Shown here piece by piece: positions 6,026-13,569 of a DNA stretch of 26,999 bases (its first letter is position 1; the number at the start of each line of letters is the position of its first letter). The stretch comes from Albidovulum sp. (GTDB taxonomy: Bacteria; Pseudomonadota; Alphaproteobacteria; Rhodobacterales; Rhodobacteraceae). The position numbers and the translations under genes are program-made. The stretch is from NCBI GenBank assembly GCA_030837825.1, contig JAUQYB010000002.1, positions 1 through 26,999 on the forward strand, written 5' to 3'. The notes beneath the pieces are model-generated. The model was not told the origin of the DNA. It was given only the letters and a program-made list of their open reading frames with translations, and did no database searches.

Positions 6026-6885
6026 CTGACCAGCCCCATGCGGCTGAGCGTCGCCCGCTCCACCGCGCCGATGATGATCACCAGCGCCGCCGCGACGATG
6101 GCGGCGGCGAAGAGCGCGGCCCAGATCTGCACGGTCTGCCCGTAGTAGGAGCCGGTCAGCAGCCGCGCCCCCAGCCCCGCCACCGCCCCGGTCGGCAGTT
6201 CGCCGACGATGGCGCCGACCAGCGAGGCGGCGACGCCGACCTTCAGCGAGGCGAAGAGATACGGCAGCGAGGCCGGCAGCCTGAGCTTCAGCAGCACCTC
6301 GCGCGCACTGGCGTTGTAGGTCCTGAGCAGGTCAAGCTGCATCGCATCGGGCGAGCGCAGCCCCTTGACCATGCCGACGACCACCGGGAAGAACGACAGG
6401 TAAGCCGAGATGATCGACTTCGGCACCAGCCCCTGAAGCCCAAGCGAGTTCATCACCACGATGATCATCGGCGCGATGGCGAGGATCGGGATGGTCTGGC
6501 TGGCGATCGCCCAGGGCATGACGCTCATGTCCATCGCCCGGTTGTGGACGATCCCGACGGCGAGCGCGATGCCGAGCGCGGTGCCGATGGCAAAGCCCAG
6601 AAGCGTCGCCGACAGCGTCACCCAGCCGTGGTAGACGAGGCTGCGCTTGGAGGTGATGGCCTGGCCGAAGACGCCGTCCCAGAGCCCCCGCGCCACCTGG
6701 TGCGGCGCCGGCAGCACCGGGCGCTCCTGCGCCAGAGTGTCCCGGACCAGCACGCCGAAGGATACCTCCGTCCCCGCCCGCGCCGCCTGGTCCTGGGTCC
6801 AGGCGCTGTTCAGCCGGATCGCCGCGCCGTACCAGAGCGCCAGGATGGCGGCGAGCACGGTCAGGATCGGCAGGGCGGACCTCAT
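6022..6885 (-). CDS. ABC transporter permease (first subunit)
   Basis: The 287-residue membrane protein has one N-terminal helix, a roughly 65-residue non-membrane segment, then the binding-protein-dependent transport domain with an EAA loop at LLRTYNASAREVLLKLRLPASLPYLFASLKVG. Homologues are the SsuC/TauC/ThiX-type permeases. The ATG at 6885 lies inside the end of the SMR-like gene (ATGA overlap) behind GGGGAGG. The frame is open upstream to 7311, but that part is the shadow of the SMR-like gene. It pairs with the permease at 5066-6025 and the ATPase at 7335-8117. Confidence 0.86.
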   Translation of the reverse strand: MRSALPILTVLAAILALWYGAAIRLNSAWTQDQAARAGTEVSFGVLVRDTLAQERPVLPAPHQVARGLWDGVFGQAITSKRSLVYHGWVTLSATLLGFAIGTALGIALAVGIVHNRAMDMSVMPWAIASQTIPILAIAPMIIVVMNSLGLQGLVPKSIISAYLSFFPVVVGMVKGLRSPDAMQLDLLRTYNASAREVLLKLRLPASLPYLFASLKVGVAASLVGAIVGELPTGAVAGLGARLLTGSYYGQTVQIWAALFAAAIVAAALVIIIGAVERATLSRMGLVR

Positions 6886-7217
6886 CCCGCCCTCCCCGCC
6901 GGCCAGACGATCATCGCCACCGCCGCGAGCCCGAGGGCGATGCCGCCCCATTGCAGCGGCGTCGGCCGTTCGGCAAAGACCGTCACCGCCACCAGCGTGG
7001 CGAGCAGCAGTTGCAGCACGGCCGAGACCGAGACCGCCACCGCCATGCCGCTCTCGCGCATCACCCGCACCATCAGCAGGTTGCCGGCGGCATAGAGCGC
7101 CAGCGACAGGAGGATCAGCGAAAGCTGCCCAAGGGCCACATAGACCCGCAGCGCCGCCGCCGCGCCGACGAAGATGCCCGTCGCCGCGCCGAGCCAGAGG
7201 AGCGTGCCGCCGCTCAT
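6882..7217 (-). CDS. Small multidrug resistance-like / DMT superfamily membrane protein
   Basis: The 111-residue protein is four hydrophobic segments long (about 5-25, 29-49, 58-79 and 88-106), the size and topology of an SMR (EmrE-like) protein or half an EamA-type DMT carrier. The tail ERPTPLQWGGIALGLAAVAMIV is a usual DMT C-terminal helix pattern. The canonical EmrE Glu in helix 1 is not evident, so a drug-efflux role is not supported. It sits between the ATPase and the permeases and overlaps the first permease by ATGA, placing it inside the transport operon. It may export a pathway product or help the transporter; both are inference. Confidence 0.65.
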   Translation of the reverse strand: MSGGTLLWLGAATGIFVGAAAALRVYVALGQLSLILLSLALYAAGNLLMVRVMRESGMAVAVSVSAVLQLLLATLVAVTVFAERPTPLQWGGIALGLAAVAMIVWPAGRAG

Positions 7218-7334
7218 CGCCCGCCCCCTTCCGCCGGCCGGCGCCGTTGCGTCCGGGCGGGTTCCGCCGCACGCCCTGTCGGGACGGAAAACCGACGGAT
7301 GCCCGACGCAAGACCGACGGCTGCGGGACGGGGT

Positions 7335-8117
7335 TCAGACCTCATCGCCATGCCCCGCCCTCAGACCCTCGCGCACCCGATGGGCAATCTCGATGAACTC
7401 GCGGCTGTCGCGGATGTCGAGCGGCCGTTCCCGCGGCAGGGTCGAGTCGATCACGTCGGTGATCCGCCCCGGCCGGGGCGACATCACCACGATCCTGGTC
7501 GAGAGATAGACCGCCTCGGGGATCGAATGGGTGACGAAGCCGATGGTCTTCTCGGTCCGCGCCCAGAGCTTCAGAAGCTCCTCGTTCAGCCGGTCCCGCA
7601 CGATCTCGTCCAGCGCGCCGAAGGGTTCGTCCATCAGCAATATGTCGGCGTCGAAGGCGAGCGCCCGGGCGATCGAGGCGCGCTGCTGCATCCCGCCCGA
7701 GAGCTGCCAGGGAAACTTGCGCCCGAAGCCATCGAGGTCCACGAGCGACAGCACGCGGGCCACCCGTTCCTCCTGCTCGGTTCTAGAAAACCCCATGATC
7801 TCAAGGGGAAGGCGGATGTTTCCGGCGATCGTCCGCCACGGATAGAGACCCGCCGCCTGGAACACGTAGCCATAGGCCCGCGCCTGCCGGGCCTCGTCCG
7901 GCGCCATTCCGTTGACGGTGAGCGTGCCCTCGGTCGGATGCTCCAGCGCCGCGATCGCGCGCAGGAAGGTGGTCTTGCCGCAGCCCGAGGGGCCGATGAA
8001 GCTGACGAACTCGCCCTTGCCGATGGTCAGCGTCACGTCCTTCAGCGCGTGGACCGGCCCGTCATCGGTCGGGAACGTCAGCCCGACGCCCCTGGCCTCG
8101 ATCACCGGCCGGCTCAT
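7335..8117 (-). CDS. ABC transporter ATPase (SsuB/TauB/ThiZ-type)
   Basis: The protein of about 260 residues has Walker [10 protein letters not shown]-loop FQAAGLYPW, signature LSGGMQQR, Walker B ILLMDEPFGALD and the switch His in FVTHSIPEA, all intact. It would energise the two permeases downstream. Two starts are possible: ATG at 8129, directly abutting the hydA stop (TGAATG), or ATG at 8117, which has an AAGGA ribosome site four bases upstream. I prefer 8117 for that reason. The tail ends REFIEIAHRVREGLRAG, common in ATPases of this group. A 117-base gap separates it from the SMR-like gene. Confidence 0.9.
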   Translation of the reverse strand: MSRPVIEARGVGLTFPTDDGPVHALKDVTLTIGKGEFVSFIGPSGCGKTTFLRAIAALEHPTEGTLTVNGMAPDEARQARAYGYVFQAAGLYPWRTIAGNIRLPLEIMGFSRTEQEERVARVLSLVDLDGFGRKFPWQLSGGMQQRASIARALAFDADILLMDEPFGALDEIVRDRLNEELLKLWARTEKTIGFVTHSIPEAVYLSTRIVVMSPRPGRITDVIDSTLPRERPLDIRDSREFIEIAHRVREGLRAGHGDEV

Positions 8118-8129
8118 GGTGTCCTTCAT

Positions 8130-9584
8130 TCAGACCCCGCTCGCCGGAATGCCCGTGCGCGTCACCGGCCGCGGCGCGGTCAGCTCCTTCCACGAGGACA
8201 GCGCCCGGTTGACCGGGTTGCCGGCCTTACGGGCGACGAACTCGCCATGCCCCTCGCGCGTCTCGACCTTGCCGTCGTTCACCGCGACCACCCCGCGCGT
8301 CAGCGTATAGCGCGGCAGGCCCTTGACCTTGTGGCCTTCGAAGACGTTGTAGTCGATCTCCGACTGCTGGATCGCGGCGGAGATGGTCTTCTCGCGCTCG
8401 GGGTCCCAGACCACGATGTCGGCATCGGCGCCGACCAGGATCGCGCCTTTTTTCGGATAGCAATTCAATATCTTGGCGATGTTCGTTGAAGTAACGGCGA
8501 CGAATTCGTTGGGCGTCAGCCGCCCGGTCGCCACCCCATGCGTCCAGAGCATCGGCATCCGGTCCTCGAGCCCGCCGGTGCCGTTCGGGATCTTGGTGAA
8601 ATCGCCGACGCCGAAGCGCTTCTGCGCGGTGGTGAAGGCACAGTGGTCGGTGGCCACCACCGAAAGCGAGCCCGATTGCAGCCCGGCCCAGAGCGAGTCC
8701 TGGTGCTTCCGGTTGCGGAACGGCGGCGACATCACCCGGCGGGCGGCATGGTCCCAGTCCTTGTTGAAATACTCGCTCTCGTCCAGCGTCAGGTGCTGGA
8801 TCAGGGGCTCGCCCCAGACCCGCTTGCCCTGCATACGGGCGCGGCGGATCGCCTCGTGCGCCTCCTCGCAGGAAGTGTGCACCACATAGAGCGGCACGCC
8901 GGCCATGTCGGCGATCATGATCGCGCGGTTGGTCGCCTCGCCCTCGACCTGCGGGGGGCGGGAATAGGCATGCGCCTCGGGCCCGGTGTTGCCCTCGCGC
9001 AGAAGCTTCGCCGACAGTTCCGCCACCACGTCGCCGTTCTCGGCATGGACCAGCGCGATGCCGCCAAGCTCGGCCAGACGGCGGAACGAGGCATACATCT
9101 CGTCGTCGTTCACCATCAGCGCGCCCTTGTAGGCCATGAAATGCTTGAACGTGGTGATGCCCTCGGCCTCGATCACCGTCTTCATCTCGTCAAAGACCTG
9201 CTCGCCCCACCAGGTCACCGCCATGTGGTAGGAATAGTCGCAATTCGCCCGGCCCGACTTGTTGTGCCACATCTTCTTGGCATCGATCAGGCCCTGCCCC
9301 TGCCCCGGCAGCACGAAATCGACAACCATCGTCGTCCCGCCCGCCAGCGCGGCACGGGTGCCGCTCTCGAAGTCGTCGGTGGAATAGGTGCCCATGAAGG
9401 GCATTTCCAGATGGGTGTGCGGGTCGATCCCGCCGGGCATGATGTAGCAGCCGGTGGCGTCGAGCACCCTGTCACCCTTCAGGCCCTCGCCGATCTGGAC
9501 GATCTTCCCGCCGTCGATGAGGACGTCGGCCTTGTAGGTCAGATCGGCGGTGACGATGGTGCCGTTCCTGATGACTGTGGTCAT
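8130..9584 (-). CDS. hydA: Dihydropyrimidinase / D-hydantoinase
   Basis: The 484-residue cytoplasmic amidohydrolase opens 5,6-dihydrouracil or dihydrothymine to N-carbamoyl-beta-amino acids and often also hydrolyses hydantoins. The binuclear metal site is intact: His56 and His58 (DPHTH), the Lys expected to be carbamylated at 153 (FMAYKG), His180 (VHAENG), His236 (VHTSC) and Asp313 (ATDHC). Length is typical. ATG at 9584 is chosen over an upstream in-frame start at 9632 because AGGGAGAGG immediately precedes it. It is the second gene of the minus-strand operon, after the hyuC-like hydrolase, and is followed at once by the ABC genes. It acts on the product of PreTA encoded at 15479-18153. Confidence 0.93.
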   Translation of the reverse strand: MTTVIRNGTIVTADLTYKADVLIDGGKIVQIGEGLKGDRVLDATGCYIMPGGIDPHTHLEMPFMGTYSTDDFESGTRAALAGGTTMVVDFVLPGQGQGLIDAKKMWHNKSGRANCDYSYHMAVTWWGEQVFDEMKTVIEAEGITTFKHFMAYKGALMVNDDEMYASFRRLAELGGIALVHAENGDVVAELSAKLLREGNTGPEAHAYSRPPQVEGEATNRAIMIADMAGVPLYVVHTSCEEAHEAIRRARMQGKRVWGEPLIQHLTLDESEYFNKDWDHAARRVMSPPFRNRKHQDSLWAGLQSGSLSVVATDHCAFTTAQKRFGVGDFTKIPNGTGGLEDRMPMLWTHGVATGRLTPNEFVAVTSTNIAKILNCYPKKGAILVGADADIVVWDPEREKTISAAIQQSEIDYNVFEGHKVKGLPRYTLTRGVVAVNDGKVETREGHGEFVARKAGNPVNRALSSWKELTAPRPVTRTGIPASGV

Positions 9585-9645
9585 GACCTCTCCCTCGACT
9601 CTGCCGGGCCCTTGCCCTTCATCCGTTTCCAAATATCCCGGGGGT

Positions 9646-9664
9646 CCGGGGGCAGCGCCCCCGG
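9646..9664. repeat. GC-rich hairpin between hyuC and hydA, possible family repeat
   Basis: CCGGGGGC and GCCCCCGG form a perfect 8-bp stem with loop AGC in the 87-base hyuC-hydA gap. It is followed on the minus strand by ACCCCCGGGATATTT. From memory this whole string resembles an intergenic element common in Rhodobacteraceae genomes; only one copy is seen here. It could attenuate hydA or stabilise the hyuC message end. Confidence 0.5.
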
Positions 9665-9671
9665 CCTCGTC

Positions 9672-10922
9672 TCACCCCACGACCTCCGCCGTCTCCAGCA
9701 CCGCATGCAGCAGCACATCCGTCCCCGCCGCCGCCCATTCGGGGTAGATTTCCTCCGCCTCGTTGTGGCTGAGCCCGTCGACGCAGGGGCACATGATCAT
9801 CGCGGTCGGGGCCACGCGGTTGATCCAGCAGGCGTCGTGGCCGGCGCCGGAGACGATGTCCATGTGGGAATATCCAAGCTTTTCAGCGGCATCGCGCACC
9901 GCCTTCACGCAACCCTCGTCGAAGGCGGGCGGGTCGAACTGGCCGACGATCCGGGCGGAGAACTTCACGCCGATGTCGGCGCAGAGCGCCGGGGCGCGGG
10001 CGTGGAACTCCGCCACCATCTCCTCCAGCGTCTGAAGGATGTGGCTGCGCAGGTCGACGGTGAAGACCACCTTCTCGGCGATGATGTTGCGGCTGTTGGG
10101 GTAGACGTCGACATGGCCGATGGCGCCGACGGCGTCCGGCTGGCGCCGCATGGCGATCTCGTGGACAAGCTCGGTGACGCGGGCGAGGCCGCGGACGGCG
10201 TTGCGCCTGAGATACATCGGCGTCGAGCCGGTGTGCTGGCCCTTGCCGGTCACCGTGCATTCGATCCACCGCAGCCCCTGGCCGTGGGTGACGACGCCGA
10301 TCTGCTTGCCTTCCGCCTCGAGGATCGGGCCCTGTTCGATGTGCAGCTCGAACATCGCCTTCATCTTCCGCGCGCCGACCTTCTCGGTTCCCTTCCAGCC
10401 GATCCGCTCCAGCTCGTCGCCGAACCTCAACCCCTTCGCGTCGCGCCGGTCGTAGGCATAGTCTTGATCAATCACCCCGGCGAAGACGCCGGAGGCGAGC
10501 ATGGCGGGGGCGAAGCGGGTCCCCTCCTCGTTGGTCCAGTTGGTGACGACGATCGGGTGCCGGGTGCGGATGCCGAGATCGTTCAGCGTCCGCACCACCT
10601 CGAGCGCACCGAGAACGCCGAGGACGCCGTCATACTTGCCGCCGGTCGGCTGGGTGTCGAGGTGGCTGCCCATGTAGACCGGCAGCGCCCCCGGGTCCTC
10701 GCCCGCCCGCGTGGCGAACATGGAGCCCATCTCGTCGACGCCCATCGTCAGCCCGGCCTCCTCGCACCAGCGCTGGAACAGGCGGCGCCCCTCGGCGTCG
10801 GCGTCGGTCAGGGTCTGGCGGTTGTTGCCGCCGGCGACTCCGGGGCCGATCTTCGCCATCTCCATGAGCGACTCCCACAGGCGGGCGGAATCGATCCTGA
10901 GGTTCTCTCCGGGCGCGGGCAT
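9672..10922 (-). CDS. hyuC: Zn-dependent hydrolase, beta-ureidopropionase / N-carbamoyl-amino acid amidohydrolase
   Basis: The 416-residue protein belongs to the M20/HyuC-type amidases that hydrolyse N-carbamoyl-beta-alanine (or N-carbamoyl-amino acids) to the amino acid, CO2 and ammonia, the third step of the reductive pathway. Visible metal and active-site motifs are GSHLDT (His87), GGKYDG (Asp98), TNEEG (Glu132/133), FELHIEQGP (His194) and SHNEAEE near the C-terminus. A strong AGGAGGTG site lies about five bases before the ATG at 10922; a GTG at 10928 is in frame but overlaps that site. It is the first gene of the operon, divergent from the TetR gene at 11048, with two RutR-like operators between them. 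Confidence 0.9.
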   Translation of the reverse strand: MPAPGENLRIDSARLWESLMEMAKIGPGVAGGNNRQTLTDADAEGRRLFQRWCEEAGLTMGVDEMGSMFATRAGEDPGALPVYMGSHLDTQPTGGKYDGVLGVLGALEVVRTLNDLGIRTRHPIVVTNWTNEEGTRFAPAMLASGVFAGVIDQDYAYDRRDAKGLRFGDELERIGWKGTEKVGARKMKAMFELHIEQGPILEAEGKQIGVVTHGQGLRWIECTVTGKGQHTGSTPMYLRRNAVRGLARVTELVHEIAMRRQPDAVGAIGHVDVYPNSRNIIAEKVVFTVDLRSHILQTLEEMVAEFHARAPALCADIGVKFSARIVGQFDPPAFDEGCVKAVRDAAEKLGYSHMDIVSGAGHDACWINRVAPTAMIMCPCVDGLSHNEAEEIYPEWAAAGTDVLLHAVLETAEVVG

Positions 10923-10962
10923 CTTCACCTCCTGTCGGTCGTCCCTGGGGTCTTGGCGCCCC

Positions 10963-10992
10963 TTGCGGCGACTCGTTTTCTGACCGTATGGT
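10963..10992 (+). promoter_or_regulatory. Candidate promoter of the TetR-family gene, overlapped by operator 1
   Basis: TTGCGG (10963-10968), an 18-base spacer and TATGGT (10987-10992) form a moderate sigma70-type match about 50 bases upstream of the ATG at 11048. The -10 falls inside the first palindrome, so binding there would block this promoter, as expected for autorepression. Confidence 0.35.
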
Positions 10993-10995
10993 CAG
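10980..10995. promoter_or_regulatory. RutR-like operator 1
   Basis: CTGACCGTATGGTCAG has perfect 6-bp arms around four bases. Against the published E. coli RutR consensus TTGACCANNTGGTCAA it matches 11 of 14 defined positions. It lies in the divergent hyuC/tetR promoter region, centred 34 bases from operator 2. Confidence 0.7.
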
Positions 10996-11013
10996 GGTCG
11001 AGAGCACCACAGC

Positions 11014-11029
11014 CTGACCAACCGGTCAA
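11014..11029. promoter_or_regulatory. RutR-like operator 2
   Basis: On the minus strand this reads TTGACCGGTTGGTCAG, matching 12 of 14 defined positions of the RutR consensus. Its TTGACC could also be the -35 of the hyuC operon promoter, so binding would repress the catabolic operon. It is 18 bases upstream of the tetR ATG. Confidence 0.7.
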
Positions 11030-11047
11030 CGGGAATCTCGCGGGAAC

Positions 11048-11701
11048 ATGGCCGAGACCGACCGACTGAACAAGCGCAACGCGATCCGCCGCGAGAACGA
11101 GCGGGTGATCCTTTCGGCTGCCGAAAAGGTCTTTGCCGAGGCCGGCTTCGGCGGCGCCACGATGCAGCTCATCGCCGACATGGCGGGGCTGCCCAAGGCC
11201 AACCTGCACTACTACTTCGCCACCAAGGAGGAGCTCTACCGCAAGGTGGTCGAGCGCATCTTCGTGATCTGGCTCCAGGCGGCCGACCGGCTCGACAACG
11301 CGCCCGACGCGGCGACGGGGATCGGCGGCTACATCGAGGCGAAGATGGAGATGTCGCGCCGGCACCCGTTCGGCTCCAAGGTCTGGGCGAGCGAGGTGAT
11401 GCACGGCGCGCCGGTGATCCAGGACTATCTGGAGACCGCGCTGAGGGACTGGACCGAGGGGCGGATCGCGGCGATCCGGCGCTGGATCGACGAGGGCCAG
11501 ATCGACCCGATCGACCCGCGCCACCTGCTCTACATGATCTGGGCGACGACGCAGCACTATGCCGACTTCGGCCACCAGATCGAGACGCTGAACGGCGGCC
11601 GGCCGCTTTCCGGCCGCCAGTGGGCCGAGGCGAAGGAGAGCGTGAAGGCGGTGATCCTGCGGGGGATCGGAGCGGTCCCGGCGCGGGCGGGTCCGGCCTG
11701 A
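11048..11701 (+). CDS. TetR-family regulator, RutR-like (first paralogue)
   Basis: The 217-residue protein has an N-terminal TetR helix-turn-helix (about 18-65; GGATMQLIADMAGLPKANLHYYFATKEELY) and a YcdC/RutR-type C-terminal domain, recognisable from MEMSRRHPFGSKVWASEVMHGAPVI and LLYMIWATTQHYADFGHQI. RutR binds uracil or thymine and then leaves its operator. The gene is divergent from the hyuC-hydA-ABC operon and shares with it a 125-base region carrying two RutR-like palindromes, so it is the likely repressor of that operon and of itself. It is more distant from E. coli RutR than the paralogue at 12815 (PKANLHYYF against SKTNLLYYF). ATG at 11048 has only a weak GGGAA upstream. Confidence 0.88.
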   Translation: MAETDRLNKRNAIRRENERVILSAAEKVFAEAGFGGATMQLIADMAGLPKANLHYYFATKEELYRKVVERIFVIWLQAADRLDNAPDAATGIGGYIEAKMEMSRRHPFGSKVWASEVMHGAPVIQDYLETALRDWTEGRIAAIRRWIDEGQIDPIDPRHLLYMIWATTQHYADFGHQIETLNGGRPLSGRQWAEAKESVKAVILRGIGAVPARAGPA

Positions 11702-11713
11702 CCGGGCCGGAAA

Positions 11714-11743
11714 CCCTGCGCGCCGCCGGCCTTGGCCGCAGGG
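11714..11743 (+). terminator. Possible stem-loop after the first tetR gene
   Basis: CCCTGCG and CGCAGGG pair across a 16-base GC-rich loop, 12 bases after the tetR stop. No T-run follows, so it may be only a 3'-end structure. Confidence 0.3.
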
Positions 11744-11783
11744 CACATGAAAGAACACGTTGACCTCTGCCCCCGGCCCGCCG

Positions 11784-12785
11784 ATGGTTGCAGGCACGGA
11801 CCAACGGGACAGTAGACGAGTGCGGTTCTTGTCATCGCGGCTGCGCGAACGGCAGGTCTTCCACGGGTCGCGCGCCAGGATTCTCTATGAGCTGATCGGC
11901 TGGCAGTTCCGTAACGCCACCGATCTGAGGTTCATGAACTACGGCCTTGCGCCCGCGCCCGGGCGCGAGACGATGTCTCTTCGCCCCGGCGAACAGCCCG
12001 AGCGATACTGCGCGGCGCTCTACCATGCCGTCGCGGCCCAGGCGGACCTCAGGGGAGCCCGGGTGCTCGACGTCGGCTGCGGGCGCGGCGGCGGCACGGC
12101 CTATGTCCACCGCCATCTCGGCCCCGCCGAGACCACCGGCTGCGACATCGCCCGGCACTCCGTGGCGTTCTGCCGCAAGGTGCATGGCGGCGTCGCCGGG
12201 CTCGGCTTTCGTCACGGTGACGCGACGGCGCTGCCCTTCGCGGCGGAAACCTTCGATGCCGTGCTGAACGTCGAAAGCGCGCATTGCTATCGCGACCGCG
12301 CGGCGTTCTTCGCCGAGGCGTTCCGGGTGCTGCGTCCGGGCGGTCATCTGCTTCTGGCGGATTTCACCCCGCCTCGGGTGCCGCCCGAGGCCGAGCGCGC
12401 GCGGATCGAACGGGACCTGTCGCTGTCCGGTTTCGCCTCTGCCGGCGTGGCCGACATCACCGCGGGCATCCTGCGGGGGCTCGACCTCGACCACGACCGG
12501 CGGATGCGCGAGATCCGCGCCCGCTTCCCCCTGGGCACCCGGCGGCTCGCCCGGCTCTGGGCGGGCACGCGGGGATCGTGGATCTACCGCGACTTCGCCG
12601 AGGGGCGGCGCGCCTATTTCCTGTACCGGATCGAGAAGCCGGCGGTGGCGGTGTCCGGCCAGGCCCGCCCCCTGCTTCGCCGCCAGCCGCGAGCGGGCGG
12701 GGTTTTGCCAGTGTCGGCAATGGCTTGCGACGATGCACCGGGGGCCAGCGAAATCGCGTTTGACCGGCCGCGCCCCGCACGCTAG
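11784..12785 (+). CDS. SAM-dependent methyltransferase, Mtf2-like (phthiotriolone methyltransferase type)
   Basis: The ~333-residue protein has a class I methyltransferase fold: motif I VLDVGCGRGGGTAYV, acidic motif II TTGCDIA, motif around FRHGDATALPF, then FDAVLNVESAHCYRD and VLRPGGHLLLADF. The layout LYH...DVGCGRGGG...NVESAHCY...RVLRPGG resembles mycobacterial Mtf2, which O-methylates phthiotriolone lipids, and related polyketide or sterol-type enzymes. The substrate here is unknown. About 40 low-complexity residues after YRIEKPA are odd and may not be functional. The start is uncertain: ATG 11784 is used, while TTG 11760 and GTG 11820 are in frame and none has a clear ribosome site. It lies between two RutR-type regulator genes on the same strand. 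Confidence 0.72.
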   Translation: MVAGTDQRDSRRVRFLSSRLRERQVFHGSRARILYELIGWQFRNATDLRFMNYGLAPAPGRETMSLRPGEQPERYCAALYHAVAAQADLRGARVLDVGCGRGGGTAYVHRHLGPAETTGCDIARHSVAFCRKVHGGVAGLGFRHGDATALPFAAETFDAVLNVESAHCYRDRAAFFAEAFRVLRPGGHLLLADFTPPRVPPEAERARIERDLSLSGFASAGVADITAGILRGLDLDHDRRMREIRARFPLGTRRLARLWAGTRGSWIYRDFAEGRRAYFLYRIEKPAVAVSGQARPLLRRQPRAGGVLPVSAMACDDAPGASEIAFDRPRPAR

Positions 12786-12814
12786 CAGGAAAGGGCCGCA
12801 GCGGAGGACCAGGG

Positions 12815-13438
12815 GTGGAGGACGAGGACCGGATCGACCGGCCGATGACGCGAATCCAGGCGCGCAATCGCCAGACGATCCTCGAGGCCGCGCTCGAGGT
12901 CTTTTCGCAATACGGCTTTCGCGGCGCGACGCTCGACCAGATCGCCGATGTGGCCGGGCTGTCGAAGCCGAACCTGCTTTACTATTTCCCCTCGAAGGAG
13001 GCGATCCACGTCACGCTGCTGTCGGGGCTGATGGATAGCTGGCTTGCGCCCCTGCGCGAGCTTGACCCCGACGGCGATCCCGTCGGCGAGATCATGGGCT
13101 ATGTCCACCGCAAGCTGGACCTCAGCCGCGACTACCCGCGGGAAAGCCGGCTTTTCGCCAACGAGATCCTCCAGGGCGCGCCGCGGATGATGGAGGCGCT
13201 GACGGGCGAGCTGAAGACGCTCGTCGACGCGACGGCGGCGGTGCTGGGGCGCTGGGCGGCCGTGGGCCGGATCGCCGACCTGCCGCCGCATCACCTGATC
13301 TTCTCGATCTGGGCGCTGACCCAGCACTATGCCGATTTCGACGTGCAGGTGCGCGCCGTGCTCGGCCCCGGCCACGACCCCTATGCCGAGGCCGACCGTT
13401 TCCTCGACACGCTCTTTCGCAAGCTGCTGGCACCCTGA
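12815..13438 (+). CDS. rutR: RutR-type pyrimidine-responsive TetR regulator (second paralogue)
   Basis: The 207-residue protein follows E. coli RutR closely throughout. The HTH region AALEVFSQYGFRGATLDQIADVAGLSKPNLLYYFPSKEAIH (about 25-65) and the ligand domain motifs LDLSRDYPRESRLFANEILQGAPRMMEALTGELK and HHLIFSIWALTQHYADFDVQ match RutR positions. RutR senses uracil/thymine and controls pyrimidine degradation and supply. The start is a GTG at 12815 with GGAGG seven bases upstream; ATG at 12844 would remove nine residues. A single TTTGACC half-site lies about 50 bases upstream (12759-12765), but no full palindrome. Which of the two paralogues controls preTA and which hyuC-hydA cannot be decided from sequence. 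Confidence 0.9.
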   Translation: MEDEDRIDRPMTRIQARNRQTILEAALEVFSQYGFRGATLDQIADVAGLSKPNLLYYFPSKEAIHVTLLSGLMDSWLAPLRELDPDGDPVGEIMGYVHRKLDLSRDYPRESRLFANEILQGAPRMMEALTGELKTLVDATAAVLGRWAAVGRIADLPPHHLIFSIWALTQHYADFDVQVRAVLGPGHDPYAEADRFLDTLFRKLLAP

Positions 13439-13511
13439 GCGCGGCCCCGGGGGTGGGCGGGGTTGCGGCGCGCGGAAGCCTGCCGGCCCCCGCTGCCGGC
13501 GCGGTCGGTGC

Positions 13512-13539
13512 TTGCAACCCGCCGCAAGGGCGATATGTT
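13512..13539 (+). promoter_or_regulatory. Candidate promoter of kup
   Basis: TTGCAA (13512-13517), 16 bases and TATGTT (13534-13539) give four of six matches in each box, 30 bases before the ATG at 13570. It lies in the 131-base gap after rutR. Confidence 0.35.
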
Positions 13540-13569
13540 GGCCTGCGCAGCAATTGCGGTGCAGCACAA

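Noticed and set aside
4049..6145. 698-codon plus-strand frame opposite the binding protein and permease genes
   Set aside because: It is antisense to well-supported transporter genes and is rich in Arg, His and Gly with no recognisable fold.
7291..7320. Repeated ACCGACGG in the gap between the ATPase and SMR-like genes
   Set aside because: Only two 8-base copies with unrelated spacers in GC-rich DNA; not distinguishable from background.
9572..9583. TGAC-TGTG-GTCA dyad at the hydA start as a third RutR site
   Set aside because: The arms are four bases and the spacing does not fit TGACC-N4-GGTCA; it is explained by the codons for MTTV.
8538..11069. 843-codon plus-strand frame opposite hydA and hyuC
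   Set aside because: It is antisense to two enzymes with intact catalytic motifs and has His/Arg/Gly-rich composition typical of a reverse-strand shadow.
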